Below the pieces are notes generated by a model that did not search any database, was not told the DNA's origin, and saw nothing but the letters and a program-made list of their open reading frames with translations. From contig JADHUC010000017.1 of assembly GCA_016784735.1 (NCBI GenBank), positions 1 through 58,784 of the forward strand: a stretch of 58,784 nucleotides of DNA, in the 5' to 3' direction. The stretch is from Pirellulaceae bacterium (GTDB lineage Bacteria; Planctomycetota; Planctomycetia; Pirellulales; Pirellulaceae). A program made the position numbers and the translations under genes. Shown piece after piece: positions 8,878 through 17,906 of the stretch (positions are counted from its first letter, which is position 1; each line of letters opens with the position of its first letter).

Positions 8878-9357
8878 ATGATGACGAAGGAAGAACTACT
8901 TGCCACGGCTAGGAAGCTGGAGCAGCCGCCACGCGAGGTGGCCGAAGAGTTCGGCGCGAAGCGGGAGCGGCTGGCGGCCGAAGGCAATCGACGCATGGCG
9001 GCACGCCCTGACCTTGAACGCCTGGTCGGTTCCGGAAACGAAGCGATGGCCGAGGACAACAACCGCAACTTCGCTCGGTTCATGGAGTCGATCTTCTGTC
9101 ATTACCAACCCGATGTGTTGTTGGAAACCGTGCTGTGGGTCTTCCGGGCGTATCGATCTCACGGCTTTCAGACCACTTACTGGCCGGCCAACATCGATAC
9201 CTGGGTGGAGATGCTTCGCGAAGAGCTTTCGGGGGAAGCCTTCGAGGCGGTTTATCCGTTCTACGACTGGCTGATCGTCCACATCCCCTGGTTCGTGAAG
9301 TTGACGGATGAACAACTGGGCGCCCAGGATGCTGAGCATTTCCAGACAGAAAGCTGA
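8878..9357 (+). CDS. Helical protein of unknown function in the cobalamin-sensor operon
   Basis: 159 residues with GGAG 9 bases before the start. I do not recognise the family. The first 45 residues are strongly charged and probably a coiled coil; the rest is predicted helical and rich in aromatic residues ([52 protein letters not shown]). The stop is directly followed by the start of the activator gene, so the four genes should be co-translated. The aromatic helical bundle could bind a cofactor or the cobalamin protein, but nothing in the sequence proves it. It has no signal peptide or clear transmembrane helix. Confidence 0.75.
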   Translation: MMTKEELLATARKLEQPPREVAEEFGAKRERLAAEGNRRMAARPDLERLVGSGNEAMAEDNNRNFARFMESIFCHYQPDVLLETVLWVFRAYRSHGFQTTYWPANIDTWVEMLREELSGEAFEAVYPFYDWLIVHIPWFVKLTDEQLGAQDAEHFQTES

Positions 9358-9358
9358 G

Positions 9359-11218
9359 ATGAGCGAACAGACAACGATACTGGTTGTAGATGACGAGCCA
9401 GCGGTGGTGGCCGCTACGGTGCGAGTCTTGAAGTCGGCCGGCTTCGAGGTGCTGGAGGCAACCACTGGGGCTGAGTGCCTTGAGGTCGCCAGAGAGCGCC
9501 GCCCTGATCTGGTTCTGCTCGACGTCGTGCTTCCTGACATCGACGGGCGCGAGGTGTGTCGGGAGCTGAAGGCCGATCCGGCGCTGAGGCTTACATTCGT
9601 GGTGCTGGCCTCAGGGAAAAGGAAGAACGCCGATGACCGAGTGGCCGGGCTGGACATCGGGGCCGACGGCTATATTCTTCGTCCGATCGGCAATCGAGAG
9701 CTGCTGGCCTGGATTCAGGCATTCGTGCGCATCTCCTCTGCCGAAGCGGCCCTGCGCCGCGCACAAGAACAAATCGAACAGCGCCACGCGCTAAGCGTGG
9801 CCGCCTCGCTGGACGGCATGTGGGAATGGGACATTGCGGCGGGCACGGCCCAGTACTCCGACCGCTTTGCCGAGCTTCTGGCGCACCGTCCTGACGAAGT
9901 TCCCGGGACGATCGACTTTATCCGCAGCACTATCCACCCTGACGACGCGGAGGCCATGTGGGCCACGGTAGAGCGTCATATCGAGGATCGGTCGCCGTTC
10001 AATGTCGAGTGCCGCCTGCGGAGCAAAGGAGCCGAGTACCGATGGTTTCGCGTTCGTGGCCTGGCGCAATGGGATATGACGGGCCGGGCGACTTGGATGG
10101 CGGGTTCGATACAGGACATCACGGAGCAGAAGACCGCGGAGCTGGCACTTCGAAACGCTTTCGCGGAGATCGAGCAACTCAAAGACCGACTGCGCGACGA
10201 AAACATCTACCTTAGAGAGGAGATCAAGAGTTCTCATAATTTCGACGAGATCGTCGGCCAGAGCGAACCCATCAGGCTCACGCTATCCAAGATCGAACAC
10301 GTGGCAGACACCGACGCCACCGTCCTGCTGGTTGGCGAGACGGGAACGGGAAAGGAACTGTTGGCCCGAGCCATCCATAACCGTAGTGCTCGCAAGGAGC
10401 GACCGCTGGTCAAGGTGAACTGTGCTACCCTGCCGCGCAGCTTGATCGAGAGCGAGTTGTTCGGCCATGTCAAAGGAGCGTTTACCGGTGCGTTCGCCGA
10501 CAAGGTGGGCCGATTTCAACTGGCAGATGGAGGCTCTATGTTCCTCGACGAGATAGGCGAACTCGATGTCGATCTACAGACGAAGTTGCTGCGAGTTCTC
10601 CAGGAAGGGCAGTTCGAGAGGATCGGCTCCGGGGAAACGATCACCGTTGACGTCCGTGTGATTGCGGCCACCAATCGCGATCTCCACAAGGCCATGTCCG
10701 AGGAGAGATTCCGTCCCGATCTATACTATCGACTCGCTGTGTTCCCCATCGAGGCGCCTCCCCTCCGCCTGCGCCGTGAAGACATTCCATTGCTTGCCTG
10801 GCACTTCATCACCCAGCGGCAAGGTCGGCTGGGAAAGACTTTCCAGAGCATCACCACGAAGGCAATGAATGCGCTGATCGAGTACGACTGGCCGGGTAAC
10901 GTCCGGGAATTGGAGAACGTGATTGAGCGATCTATGATCCTCTCACCTGGTCCGGCCCTGCTACTGGCCGAATCTCTCACGATGCCGTCTCAAAGTCACC
11001 GACCTGCCACATTCTCGGGTCCTCTCGAAGACGTCGACCGGGCTCACATTGTCGGCGTGCTCGAAGACTGCAAATGGAAGATCAAGGGCGAGGACAATGC
11101 GGCGGAGAGACTGGGTCTGAAGCCAAGCACCCTCCGCTACCGGATGAAGAAGCTCGGCATCGAGCGTCCGCCACGGCATCCACATAGCGTTGGGCGGGTG
11201 TTGTCAGATTCGGATTAA
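9359..11218 (+). CDS. Sigma-54-dependent response regulator with PAS domain
   Basis: 619 residues starting at ATG 9359, one base after the preceding stop. Domains in order: receiver (VVDDE; phosphoacceptor Asp55 in [11 protein letters not shown]; about 5-125), PAS (about 145-265, with [17 protein letters not shown] and a PAC-like end), a coiled coil (about 265-295), an AAA+ sigma-54 interaction domain with Walker A GETGTGKE (about 325-332) and [15 protein letters not shown] (GAFTGA about 372, the loop that touches sigma-54), and a Fis-type HTH ([19 protein letters not shown], about 580-600). It should activate sigma-54 promoters upon phosphorylation by the operon's kinase. The PAS between receiver and AAA+ is an uncommon architecture and offers a second input. 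No -24/-12 promoter was found in the window to name a target. Confidence 0.95.
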   Translation: MSEQTTILVVDDEPAVVAATVRVLKSAGFEVLEATTGAECLEVARERRPDLVLLDVVLPDIDGREVCRELKADPALRLTFVVLASGKRKNADDRVAGLDIGADGYILRPIGNRELLAWIQAFVRISSAEAALRRAQEQIEQRHALSVAASLDGMWEWDIAAGTAQYSDRFAELLAHRPDEVPGTIDFIRSTIHPDDAEAMWATVERHIEDRSPFNVECRLRSKGAEYRWFRVRGLAQWDMTGRATWMAGSIQDITEQKTAELALRNAFAEIEQLKDRLRDENIYLREEIKSSHNFDEIVGQSEPIRLTLSKIEHVADTDATVLLVGETGTGKELLARAIHNRSARKERPLVKVNCATLPRSLIESELFGHVKGAFTGAFADKVGRFQLADGGSMFLDEIGELDVDLQTKLLRVLQEGQFERIGSGETITVDVRVIAATNRDLHKAMSEERFRPDLYYRLAVFPIEAPPLRLRREDIPLLAWHFITQRQGRLGKTFQSITTKAMNALIEYDWPGNVRELENVIERSMILSPGPALLLAESLTMPSQSHRPATFSGPLEDVDRAHIVGVLEDCKWKIKGEDNAAERLGLKPSTLRYRMKKLGIERPPRHPHSVGRVLSDSD

Positions 11219-11760
11219 GGCAACACGCAAATACACACTGCACCAATCTGGTGGGCATGTCGCCGATGTCAAGAATTCGTCCCGTCGCCGAACTTCGCCA
11301 CGCCGCTGGGACACGGCATCGGCCCAAGCGCAGGCGGTGCCCAGACCGGGAACTGGAACCTGCTCGTTGGTGGACGACGAACATCGGTCGACGAGGATTC
11401 GAGTTTACGGGGCACGTTTGGCTCGTCAACCTGTTCACTTGCGCGCGAAGGTCGACACGTCGACGCGTGCTGAGATGTGTCGCTATGCTGTTTCGCGAGG
11501 ACGCCGGGCTCTTTTGCGGCGCGCTGTCGAAATGATCACATCCACAGCCTGGTCTAGCTGCGCCGATGGGCGTGTTGGAGGCAAGAAGACGCGCTTTCTT
11601 TGGGTGCACAGGTCGCCCCCCGGATCAGATTCGCGACACGCTGATGGGCGCCGCGGGGTACTTCGCGCACCGCAGTATTCGCGCGATCAGGAACTGCAGC
11701 GAGGCTAGGTTGCGTCTTCATCGCCATGGCGCAACTCCCTGCTCGAGAAGGCAAGTTCAG
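11219..11760. other. Spacer without recognisable genes
   Basis: About 540 bases between the activator and the polymerase promoter. Frames on both strands exist but have no ribosome-binding sites, give arginine-rich translations typical of high-GC non-coding frames, and show no known motif. No RNA gene recognised. Confidence 0.5.
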
Positions 11761-11788
11761 TTGACACATGTATACTATTTGGTATACT
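11761..11788 (+). promoter_or_regulatory. Strong promoter overlapped by a GTATAC palindrome, upstream of the Y-family polymerase
   Basis: TTGACA (11761-11766) and TATACT (11783-11788) with a 16-base spacer form a near-consensus vegetative promoter. GTATAC at 11770-11775 and again at 11782-11787, six bases apart, make an 18-base palindrome covering the spacer and the -10, ideal for a repressor. Given the gene downstream, an SOS-type repressor is the natural guess. The leader to the start codon is about 140 bases. Confidence 0.6.
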
Positions 11789-11929
11789 GGACGAATGTTT
11801 AATAGAGCGTGGACTCGGTGGGACGGTATCGCTTGACCTGCAGGTCCTTGAACCCGCCACGCACCAACGGCTCTTGCGGAGACGATGTTCACATTTCGTT
11901 GGACGGGGCGCGGGGGAGTGAGCCGAGCC

Positions 11930-13144
11930 ATGACGTCACCTCTGCCGAAGGCGCGGATCTGCTGTCTTGACCTTGACACCTTCTTCGTCTCGGTCGAGCG
12001 CCTGTATCGACCTGAGTTGATCGGGAAGCCGGTTGTGATCGGTGCTCTGCCGGGCAACCGCGGAGTTGTCACCGCTGCCAGCTATGAGGTGCGCGAGTTC
12101 GGCGTCCACTCGGGGATGCCGATCGCGGAAGCATATCGTCTGGCGCCGTTCGCCATCTACCTGCCAGGGCGGCACGGCGAATACAGCAAGTATGCCGCTG
12201 ATGTGAAGGCGATACTTGAGCGGTACGCCCCCATCGTGCGGACGGCCAGCATCGACGAGTTCTTCCTCGACTTCCGCGGGTGCGAAGCCGTGTATCGGGA
12301 GGACGGGGACAGCGACGACGACGCCACGATCGAACGGGTCGTGCGCGAGATGCGGCAGTCGATCCAGGACGAGGTTGGCTTGCCCGCAAGCGCGGGCGTG
12401 GCGGCGTCGCGCCCGATCGCAAAGATGGCATCCAGCTCGGCAAAGCCGGCCGGTGTGTTGATGGTCCGTGCGGGTGATGAATACGGCTTTGTGGCCGACC
12501 TTCCCGTACGACGCTGGCCCGGCATCGGTCCGGTCGCCGCGCAGCGTCTGCTGAACAAGGGGGTCGAAACTCTGGGCCAGCTATTGACGTTGTCGCAGGG
12601 ATCAATGCTCGCGTCGGTCCGTCAGGCTGTATTTGGGGCCACAGCCGATTCACTCGGCCGCGACCGGCCCGCCTTTCGCGAGCACGATCCCAGAGGGTTA
12701 ACGTTTGGAAGCATCTCTAACGAGAGTACCTTTGCTGCCGACATCGGTGATATGCATGTAATCCGCGACCGGCTGTGCTCCTTATGCGAGCGCGTGTGCT
12801 GGCGTGTCCGCCAGCGAAACGTCTTGGCGCGCACGATCACCCTGAAGCTTCGCTACGCGGACTTCGAGACGCTGACTCGATCGCGCACGATCGCTCCGAC
12901 CAGCGCCGAAGACCTCATATTTGGCTGCGTCCGCAAGCTGTTCCTCGCCAACTACGACCGGCGGCGACGGGTGCGTCTCGTGGGCGTGGCTCTTTCGAAT
13001 CTCGTCCAGCGTCCGCGACAGCTCATGTTGCCGTTCGACGCAGGGCTAACGAACGTGGGCAAAACGATCGACGCGGTACGGGATCGTTTCGGCTATGACG
13101 CGATCCACTTGGGAATGCAAAAACGCTCGCGCAGGCGCGCCTGA
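11930..13144 (+). CDS. Y-family (DinB/UmuC-type) translesion DNA polymerase
   Basis: 404 residues from ATG 11930, chosen because GGGGGAG lies about 11 bases upstream and the conserved N-terminus begins just after it; an upstream in-frame start at 11885 is possible. The palm signature CLDLDTFFVSVE opens the protein and SIDEFFLDF (near 107) supplies the catalytic acidic pair. A helix-hairpin-helix region (RRWPGIGPVAAQRLLNKGVETLGQLL) follows, then a little-finger domain. The C-terminus has RQLMLPFD, resembling a beta-clamp-binding peptide. It synthesises past damaged template bases with low fidelity. The upstream palindrome-bearing promoter suggests damage-inducible control. No ImuA or UmuD partner is next to it. 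Confidence 0.93.
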   Translation: MTSPLPKARICCLDLDTFFVSVERLYRPELIGKPVVIGALPGNRGVVTAASYEVREFGVHSGMPIAEAYRLAPFAIYLPGRHGEYSKYAADVKAILERYAPIVRTASIDEFFLDFRGCEAVYREDGDSDDDATIERVVREMRQSIQDEVGLPASAGVAASRPIAKMASSSAKPAGVLMVRAGDEYGFVADLPVRRWPGIGPVAAQRLLNKGVETLGQLLTLSQGSMLASVRQAVFGATADSLGRDRPAFREHDPRGLTFGSISNESTFAADIGDMHVIRDRLCSLCERVCWRVRQRNVLARTITLKLRYADFETLTRSRTIAPTSAEDLIFGCVRKLFLANYDRRRRVRLVGVALSNLVQRPRQLMLPFDAGLTNVGKTIDAVRDRFGYDAIHLGMQKRSRRRA

Positions 13145-13162
13145 GAACGAGTTCTGAAATTC

Positions 13163-13235
13163 GTACGATGGCTCTCCGAAGCCGTCGATCGGAGGCAGAA
13201 TGCTAGTTTTCGACGGGCTCGGAGGCCCATCGTAC
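13163..13235. repeat. Paired-hairpin repeat, family D (GTACGATGG ends)
   Basis: GTACGATGGCTCTCCGAAGC at the left is matched, as an imperfect inverted repeat of about 26 bases, by GGGCTCGGAGGCCCATCGTAC at the right. It lies between the convergent ends of the polymerase gene and the large glycoside-hydrolase-like gene, where it may act as a bidirectional terminator. Only one copy is in the window. Confidence 0.7.
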
Positions 13236-13304
13236 CGGTGAACCATGACTCGACGACGATAACGCAGGCGGCATGGCTGCGTTGCAGACAGCTTCGCACC
13301 TCGG

Positions 13305-16300
13305 TCACCTTTCCGCTGGGCAGTATTTCCCGATCAGCTTCACCAGTTCCGCCACGGCGGCGTTGGTACCGGCGGCGTCCGAGCCGCCGACGATGATGGC
13401 GTCGCGGGCCTGGCTGCGGAGGTCGTAGGTGGGGTAGTTCACTGCGTCGACCCACGCGATCACGCCGCGGCCCTGGCCGGGATAGGCGGGGGTGATCTTC
13501 TCCAGCAGCTTGTCGTAGGCGAACGAGTCGGGTGCGCCGAGGTGTTTTGTGAGGCGGTTGGTAGCCTCGGAGCCGACGACGATGAAGCTGTTGTCCGAGT
13601 CGATGACCTCGTTGGCAAAGACATCCATCAGGTGCCAGCTCGATGTGTCGTCGTTCGGCTCCTTGCGCCCGCCGACGGAGTTGACGCGGACCTCGTGGCG
13701 GAGCTTCTTGAGTTTTACGTCGGCGGCGGGAGTGATGGTCGCCGCGACACCGGCCCGGGCCAGCGCGACGCGGATGGCCGCTGCGCCGGCCTTGTCTTCG
13801 GGGGCCGTGCCGTGGGCGACGGTGATAGGGCGCTTGACGAAGCCCACCAGCGACGGCTTCCACATGCTGATCCAGACGTTCTGCGCCGTCGGCCGGAGCA
13901 ACAGCACGCGGGCCTGTCGCGGAGGGAGTTCGCAAGGGATACCCGCTTCGGTAAGCTGTCTGGCGGTCAGCCGATGGGCGATGCTCGTGCGAAGGGTGGC
14001 GGGTTGTTTGTCCAGTTCCAGGCCGCCGTCGGAGCGGGTGTTCACCACGGGCCGTTGGCCGGTGATGTCGATGACGGCGTATTCGCCAGCCGATAGGCCG
14101 CGTAGCTTCAGCGCAAGCTTGCGGGTCTCGTCGGCGTTGTTGTTCGCGACGGCGGCCAGCGTGTAACCGTCGCCGTCCATTCGTCCGGCGTACACGTCCC
14201 AGGCGTCGTCGATGCCGGCCATTTCGATGCGATCGTCAGGACGCCAAGTGTCGATCAGCTTGCGAAAAAACTGCGAGATGGGGCGGACCTGCTCGTCCGG
14301 TGCGGTTTTGGGCGGCATGTGGACGATGGCGACGTTGCGGTCCTTATTCAGGATCCCGAGAGCGACGGTCTGGCCGGCCTTGGCTGCGCGGGAGGTCTTG
14401 GTCAGTGTGCCTTCGAGGAAGACGGTCGAGCCCGGCTGGGGGATGTAGAAGTACTTAAGATCCCAGTCGCCGAGTTCCTTTCCGGCCAGGGCGCCGGCCA
14501 GATCGTGCTGGGTGAACCGGACGGGGGTCGCGCCGACGCTCATGTGCCACATGTTGTCGGCCTTGATGCGGTAGCCGCCGAGGTCGGCGAATTCCTCGAG
14601 CGGGAAGACGGCGTTCTCGTCGCGGTCGCCGGTGAATCGCCGGGGCCGGTCCTCGTCGGAGAAGCCGGCGGCGTTGACCAGGATCAGCTTGCCGCCGTCG
14701 GCGACGAATTGGCGGACGCGGTCGGCGTCGCGCCGGGTGATGGAGGTCGTCAGGTCCGTCATGACGATCAGGCTGTATTGGGAGAGGTCCTTGACGGTCG
14801 AGATGTGCAGGAAGTCGGCGGCCAGGTTGGACGATCTTAGCACGCGCAGGCTGACGCTTTCCAGGTCGGCGTAGGGCCTGGTCTCGAAGAAGTCCAGGAA
14901 ACAACTGGCCTCGGTGATCGGGAACAGGACCTTGGGCTTGATCGGGGCGGCCGGCAACCAGAGTTGCCCGGTGCGGTGCAGCATCTTGTTGGCCGCCGAC
15001 GCCTGCAGGGCGGCGCGGTTGAACTTGACGGGCGGGCCTTCGTAGGCTTCGTCCTCGAAGAAGGCGATCTGCCCGGTCCAGTGCTTGACCTTGAACTTCG
15101 GTCCGTCGCGGCGGACCAGATCGGTGCGGTGGAAGACGTGGCACATGCCGTCGGTGTACCACTCGACGTAGAAACCCTTGGTGCCCTTGAAGACCCGGCT
15201 GATCAGGCGGTTGTAAATGTCGTACTCGCCTTTGCCGAGCCAGCGCTGTTCTCCGGGCTTGTGGTTGTGCTGTCGCCGGCCGTCGATGTAGGCGAACTCG
15301 CAGTTCAGATGGTAGCCGCCGACGATGGCGGCTTTGTTGAATTGCCGGGCGACCGACGCGGCCAGGTACGGGCTGTACCAGCCAAACATGTCCATGAACT
15401 CGCCGGGCTGATAGGTCTGGGTGGCGTAGTCGCCCTTGGCAGCCCAACTGATGTGCTCGGGTTCGAGCTTGGCGACCAGTTCACCGGCCGACTTGATCAT
15501 CTGGTTCTGCGCCCAGCCGCGGAACTTGCGGAAGTTCACAAACTCGGGGGTGTGCGTCCAGAAGCTGGCCTCGCCCCGCACGGGCTGGACAATGTCTTCG
15601 AAGCCCTTGTACTCGCGGCCCCACTCGGCGTTCAGAGCTTCGATGGTCGTATACTTCCGCCGGAGCCACTCCCAATACTGGATCAGCGACTGGTCGTCGT
15701 AGCCGTCGTTGTTGGGGTGCCAGAGTTCTTCGAACAGATAATGGGCCGCCAGCGAGGGATGCTCCTTAAGCTGGTTGGAGACCATGGTGTAGGCCTCTCG
15801 CTGAATTTCCTTGCCCAGGGCCGAGTTCAGCGGCGGCTGGATGTTGTAGCGGTTCCGCCGGCCTCGGGAGTCCATTGTCGGCGTGCCCTCGCCCGATACG
15901 GCGTGGGGGACGAACGAGAGGATGTTCTCCTGGTGGATGCTGTTCAAGTACCCCCAGGTGTAGGTCATGTTCATGCGGTCGATGGTCTGCCAGGGGTAGT
16001 CGTCGGCGTAGCTGAGCTTCTCCCAGTCTGGCTTGAAGAAGTGCTGGCTGCCCTTGACGGTCTGGTAGCAGTGCAGCATGTTGTTCAGGCAGTAGTAGCC
16101 GAAGTGCTCCGTGCAGCCCGGAACGTAATGGTGCTGGAGCTTGAGGAAGTAGAGAGGCTTTCCGTTCAGTGTCAAGAAGCCCGTCCGCGTTTCGGGCTCC
16201 TGGGTCTGGAGCTTCGTCTCGGCGGGATCGCCCTTGACGAACGTGACCCGTCGAATGACCTCGCCGCGGCGCTTGATGATGCGCCACTCCCACTCGCTCA

Positions 16301-17906
16301 TGGCCTCCTTCTCTTCGGTGGGGAGGATCACGAGGTAGCTGATCATCCAGCCCGTGCCGACTTCGTAGTTCCGATACTTGTCCATCGCCTTGCGCACGTC
16401 GGCAAACAGGCGGATGTTGATCTGGCCGTCTTCGACGATGACATTCTTGATGGGGTGCTGGTAGGGGCGGCGCCAACTGGTGCCGACGTTCTGCTTGCGG
16501 ACGCGGTCTTCGACCTCGACGTGGAACCGTAACCCCTCGCCGCCGGCCTGCCAACTAGTGGAGAATCCCAACCCGAGTATCATGTTGTACCGCCCGTTGG
16601 GCACGTCGACGGCGAACTGGGTGTCGAGGTCGTCGTCGATGTATCGCGAGCCGCGGCGTTCCTCGACATCCTCGCGGTACGTCTCGTCGATGGCCCAGTG
16701 GTATGGCCGGGCCATGCCGACGTGGTCGCGCTCCAGCGGCGTGTTCAGATCGAGATATTTCTTGAAGAATTCGACATAGCTCCCGCCGTGATTGATGGCA
16801 TAGAAATACCGTTTGTCATGGTGCTGCAGCCAGTAGCTGGCGCGGAGCCACGACTGGTACCAGCCGGCCCGGTCGAGCGGGATTGGGCTATAGCCGACCT
16901 GGTTAATGACCTCGTCGGCCAGCAAGGGTATGTCTGACTTGTAGTGGGGGATCGGCGGTCGCCAGAGCTTCTCGGGCTCGGGGTGAATCCAGCCGTAGCC
17001 TTTGTCCGAGGAGTAGTCAGTGTAGCGGGTGACGGGGACGAAGTCGTCCTCGATTTCCTGGTTGATGGGTCCGAAATCGAACAGGAACGTACGGCGCTTC
17101 TCGTCGCGCGCGACGGCGCACGGCCCGGTGACGGCCATCTTCGCCACATGCACCTCGGCGGCAACGCCCTTGTCGCAATGGATGCGCAGCACAGGGCGGA
17201 AGCTGTCGCAATCTTCGTTGAAGTAGGTCGGCAGCGGGTAGTCGACCATGCGCCACTGGTACGGATGGCTGCCGCTCTTCTGCAGGAAGAAGACTCGCTT
17301 GTCGGCGACGTAGACGCGGAACAGATCGATCGGCCCGCTCTGTCCGTGAGCGGCGCTGATGTCGGTCGTGCCCTCGCCGTAGGGGCCGCTGGTGGCCTTG
17401 CCGTCTTTGAGGTACTGAAGCGTGCAACGATATCCGGTGGGCGTCGTGTCCGTATGGCGGTACACCGCACGGGCCTCGCGTCTTTCTGTCTCGTTGATTA
17501 GGAGCATTTCGACGTGGATCGCGCCCTCGCCGGAACGTTTGACGACGTCGGCCTTGACGTCGAAGTTGTACTCGCCGCTGAAGAACTCCTTCGCGTCGAA
17601 AGTGTAGGTCACGTCGGGTGTGACCGAGAGCTTAAGACCTGTGGGCGTAAACGCGGACGCGGGGATGTTGGTCGTGTAGGCGCCCGGATCGAGCTTGGTA
17701 AGGTCGTACACGACGCTCCGCATCTGGGCCGGTGCGGTTGTGGCGGCTGCGAGAAGCACCAGTAAGGCGAGAGTAACTTGATTCTGACGTGGGGCAGGTT
17801 TGTAACCTGCCGTTTTTCTGACATTCTTGGCAGGTTGAAAACCTGCCCCACGACTGCCCATCCTACGTAATACACGAAAACGTGTGGCCGGATGCTCAGC
17901 TTTCAT
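13305..17906 (-). CDS. Very large secreted glycoside-hydrolase-like protein (GH42-type core)
   Basis: 1533 residues. The start at ATG 17906 overlaps the stop of the preceding gene (TGATG) and follows GAGGAGGG, so it is secure. The central region resembles beta-galactosidase family GH42: LFEELWHPNNDGY (near 724), then LRRKYTTIEALNAEWG (near 755) and FYVEWYTDG (near 916), whose glutamates are candidate catalytic residues. A glutamine-amidotransferase-like trimerisation domain follows (about 990-1100), and about 190 C-terminal residues form an unrecognised alpha/beta domain. The N-terminal beta domains (about 60-250) may bind carbohydrate. The hydrophobic signal segment (LALLVLLAAATTAPAQ) starts only near residue 43, because about 20 residues before it are encoded by a REP-type repeat. 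It is coupled to the upstream secreted protein, so both probably act on one polysaccharide. Confidence 0.7.
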   Translation of the reverse strand: MKAEHPATRFRVLRRMGSRGAGFQPAKNVRKTAGYKPAPRQNQVTLALLVLLAAATTAPAQMRSVVYDLTKLDPGAYTTNIPASAFTPTGLKLSVTPDVTYTFDAKEFFSGEYNFDVKADVVKRSGEGAIHVEMLLINETERREARAVYRHTDTTPTGYRCTLQYLKDGKATSGPYGEGTTDISAAHGQSGPIDLFRVYVADKRVFFLQKSGSHPYQWRMVDYPLPTYFNEDCDSFRPVLRIHCDKGVAAEVHVAKMAVTGPCAVARDEKRRTFLFDFGPINQEIEDDFVPVTRYTDYSSDKGYGWIHPEPEKLWRPPIPHYKSDIPLLADEVINQVGYSPIPLDRAGWYQSWLRASYWLQHHDKRYFYAINHGGSYVEFFKKYLDLNTPLERDHVGMARPYHWAIDETYREDVEERRGSRYIDDDLDTQFAVDVPNGRYNMILGLGFSTSWQAGGEGLRFHVEVEDRVRKQNVGTSWRRPYQHPIKNVIVEDGQINIRLFADVRKAMDKYRNYEVGTGWMISYLVILPTEEKEAMSEWEWRIIKRRGEVIRRVTFVKGDPAETKLQTQEPETRTGFLTLNGKPLYFLKLQHHYVPGCTEHFGYYCLNNMLHCYQTVKGSQHFFKPDWEKLSYADDYPWQTIDRMNMTYTWGYLNSIHQENILSFVPHAVSGEGTPTMDSRGRRNRYNIQPPLNSALGKEIQREAYTMVSNQLKEHPSLAAHYLFEELWHPNNDGYDDQSLIQYWEWLRRKYTTIEALNAEWGREYKGFEDIVQPVRGEASFWTHTPEFVNFRKFRGWAQNQMIKSAGELVAKLEPEHISWAAKGDYATQTYQPGEFMDMFGWYSPYLAASVARQFNKAAIVGGYHLNCEFAYIDGRRQHNHKPGEQRWLGKGEYDIYNRLISRVFKGTKGFYVEWYTDGMCHVFHRTDLVRRDGPKFKVKHWTGQIAFFEDEAYEGPPVKFNRAALQASAANKMLHRTGQLWLPAAPIKPKVLFPITEASCFLDFFETRPYADLESVSLRVLRSSNLAADFLHISTVKDLSQYSLIVMTDLTTSITRRDADRVRQFVADGGKLILVNAAGFSDEDRPRRFTGDRDENAVFPLEEFADLGGYRIKADNMWHMSVGATPVRFTQHDLAGALAGKELGDWDLKYFYIPQPGSTVFLEGTLTKTSRAAKAGQTVALGILNKDRNVAIVHMPPKTAPDEQVRPISQFFRKLIDTWRPDDRIEMAGIDDAWDVYAGRMDGDGYTLAAVANNNADETRKLALKLRGLSAGEYAVIDITGQRPVVNTRSDGGLELDKQPATLRTSIAHRLTARQLTEAGIPCELPPRQARVLLLRPTAQNVWISMWKPSLVGFVKRPITVAHGTAPEDKAGAAAIRVALARAGVAATITPAADVKLKKLRHEVRVNSVGGRKEPNDDTSSWHLMDVFANEVIDSDNSFIVVGSEATNRLTKHLGAPDSFAYDKLLEKITPAYPGQGRGVIAWVDAVNYPTYDLRSQARDAIIVGGSDAAGTNAAVAELVKLIGKYCPAER
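17789..17851. repeat. REP-like paired hairpin, family B, copy 1, inside a coding region
   Basis: Ends are GTGGGGCAGGTTTGTAACC and GGTTGAAAACCTGCCCCAC in inverted orientation. A second copy lies at 28914-28984. This copy sits inside the 5' coding part of the giant hydrolase gene and is translated in frame as GAGFQPAKNVRKTAGYKPAP. Confidence 0.85.

Noticed and set aside
7101..11218. Sigma-54 (-24/-12) promoters in the cobalamin-sensor island
   Set aside because: No TGGCAC-N5-TTGC-like site was found upstream of either operon, so the activator's target is presumably elsewhere.
14964..16532. A 522-codon open frame on the plus strand
   Set aside because: It lies wholly antisense to the large secreted hydrolase, is Val/Gly/Leu-rich without motifs, and has no ribosome-binding site; a high-GC shadow.
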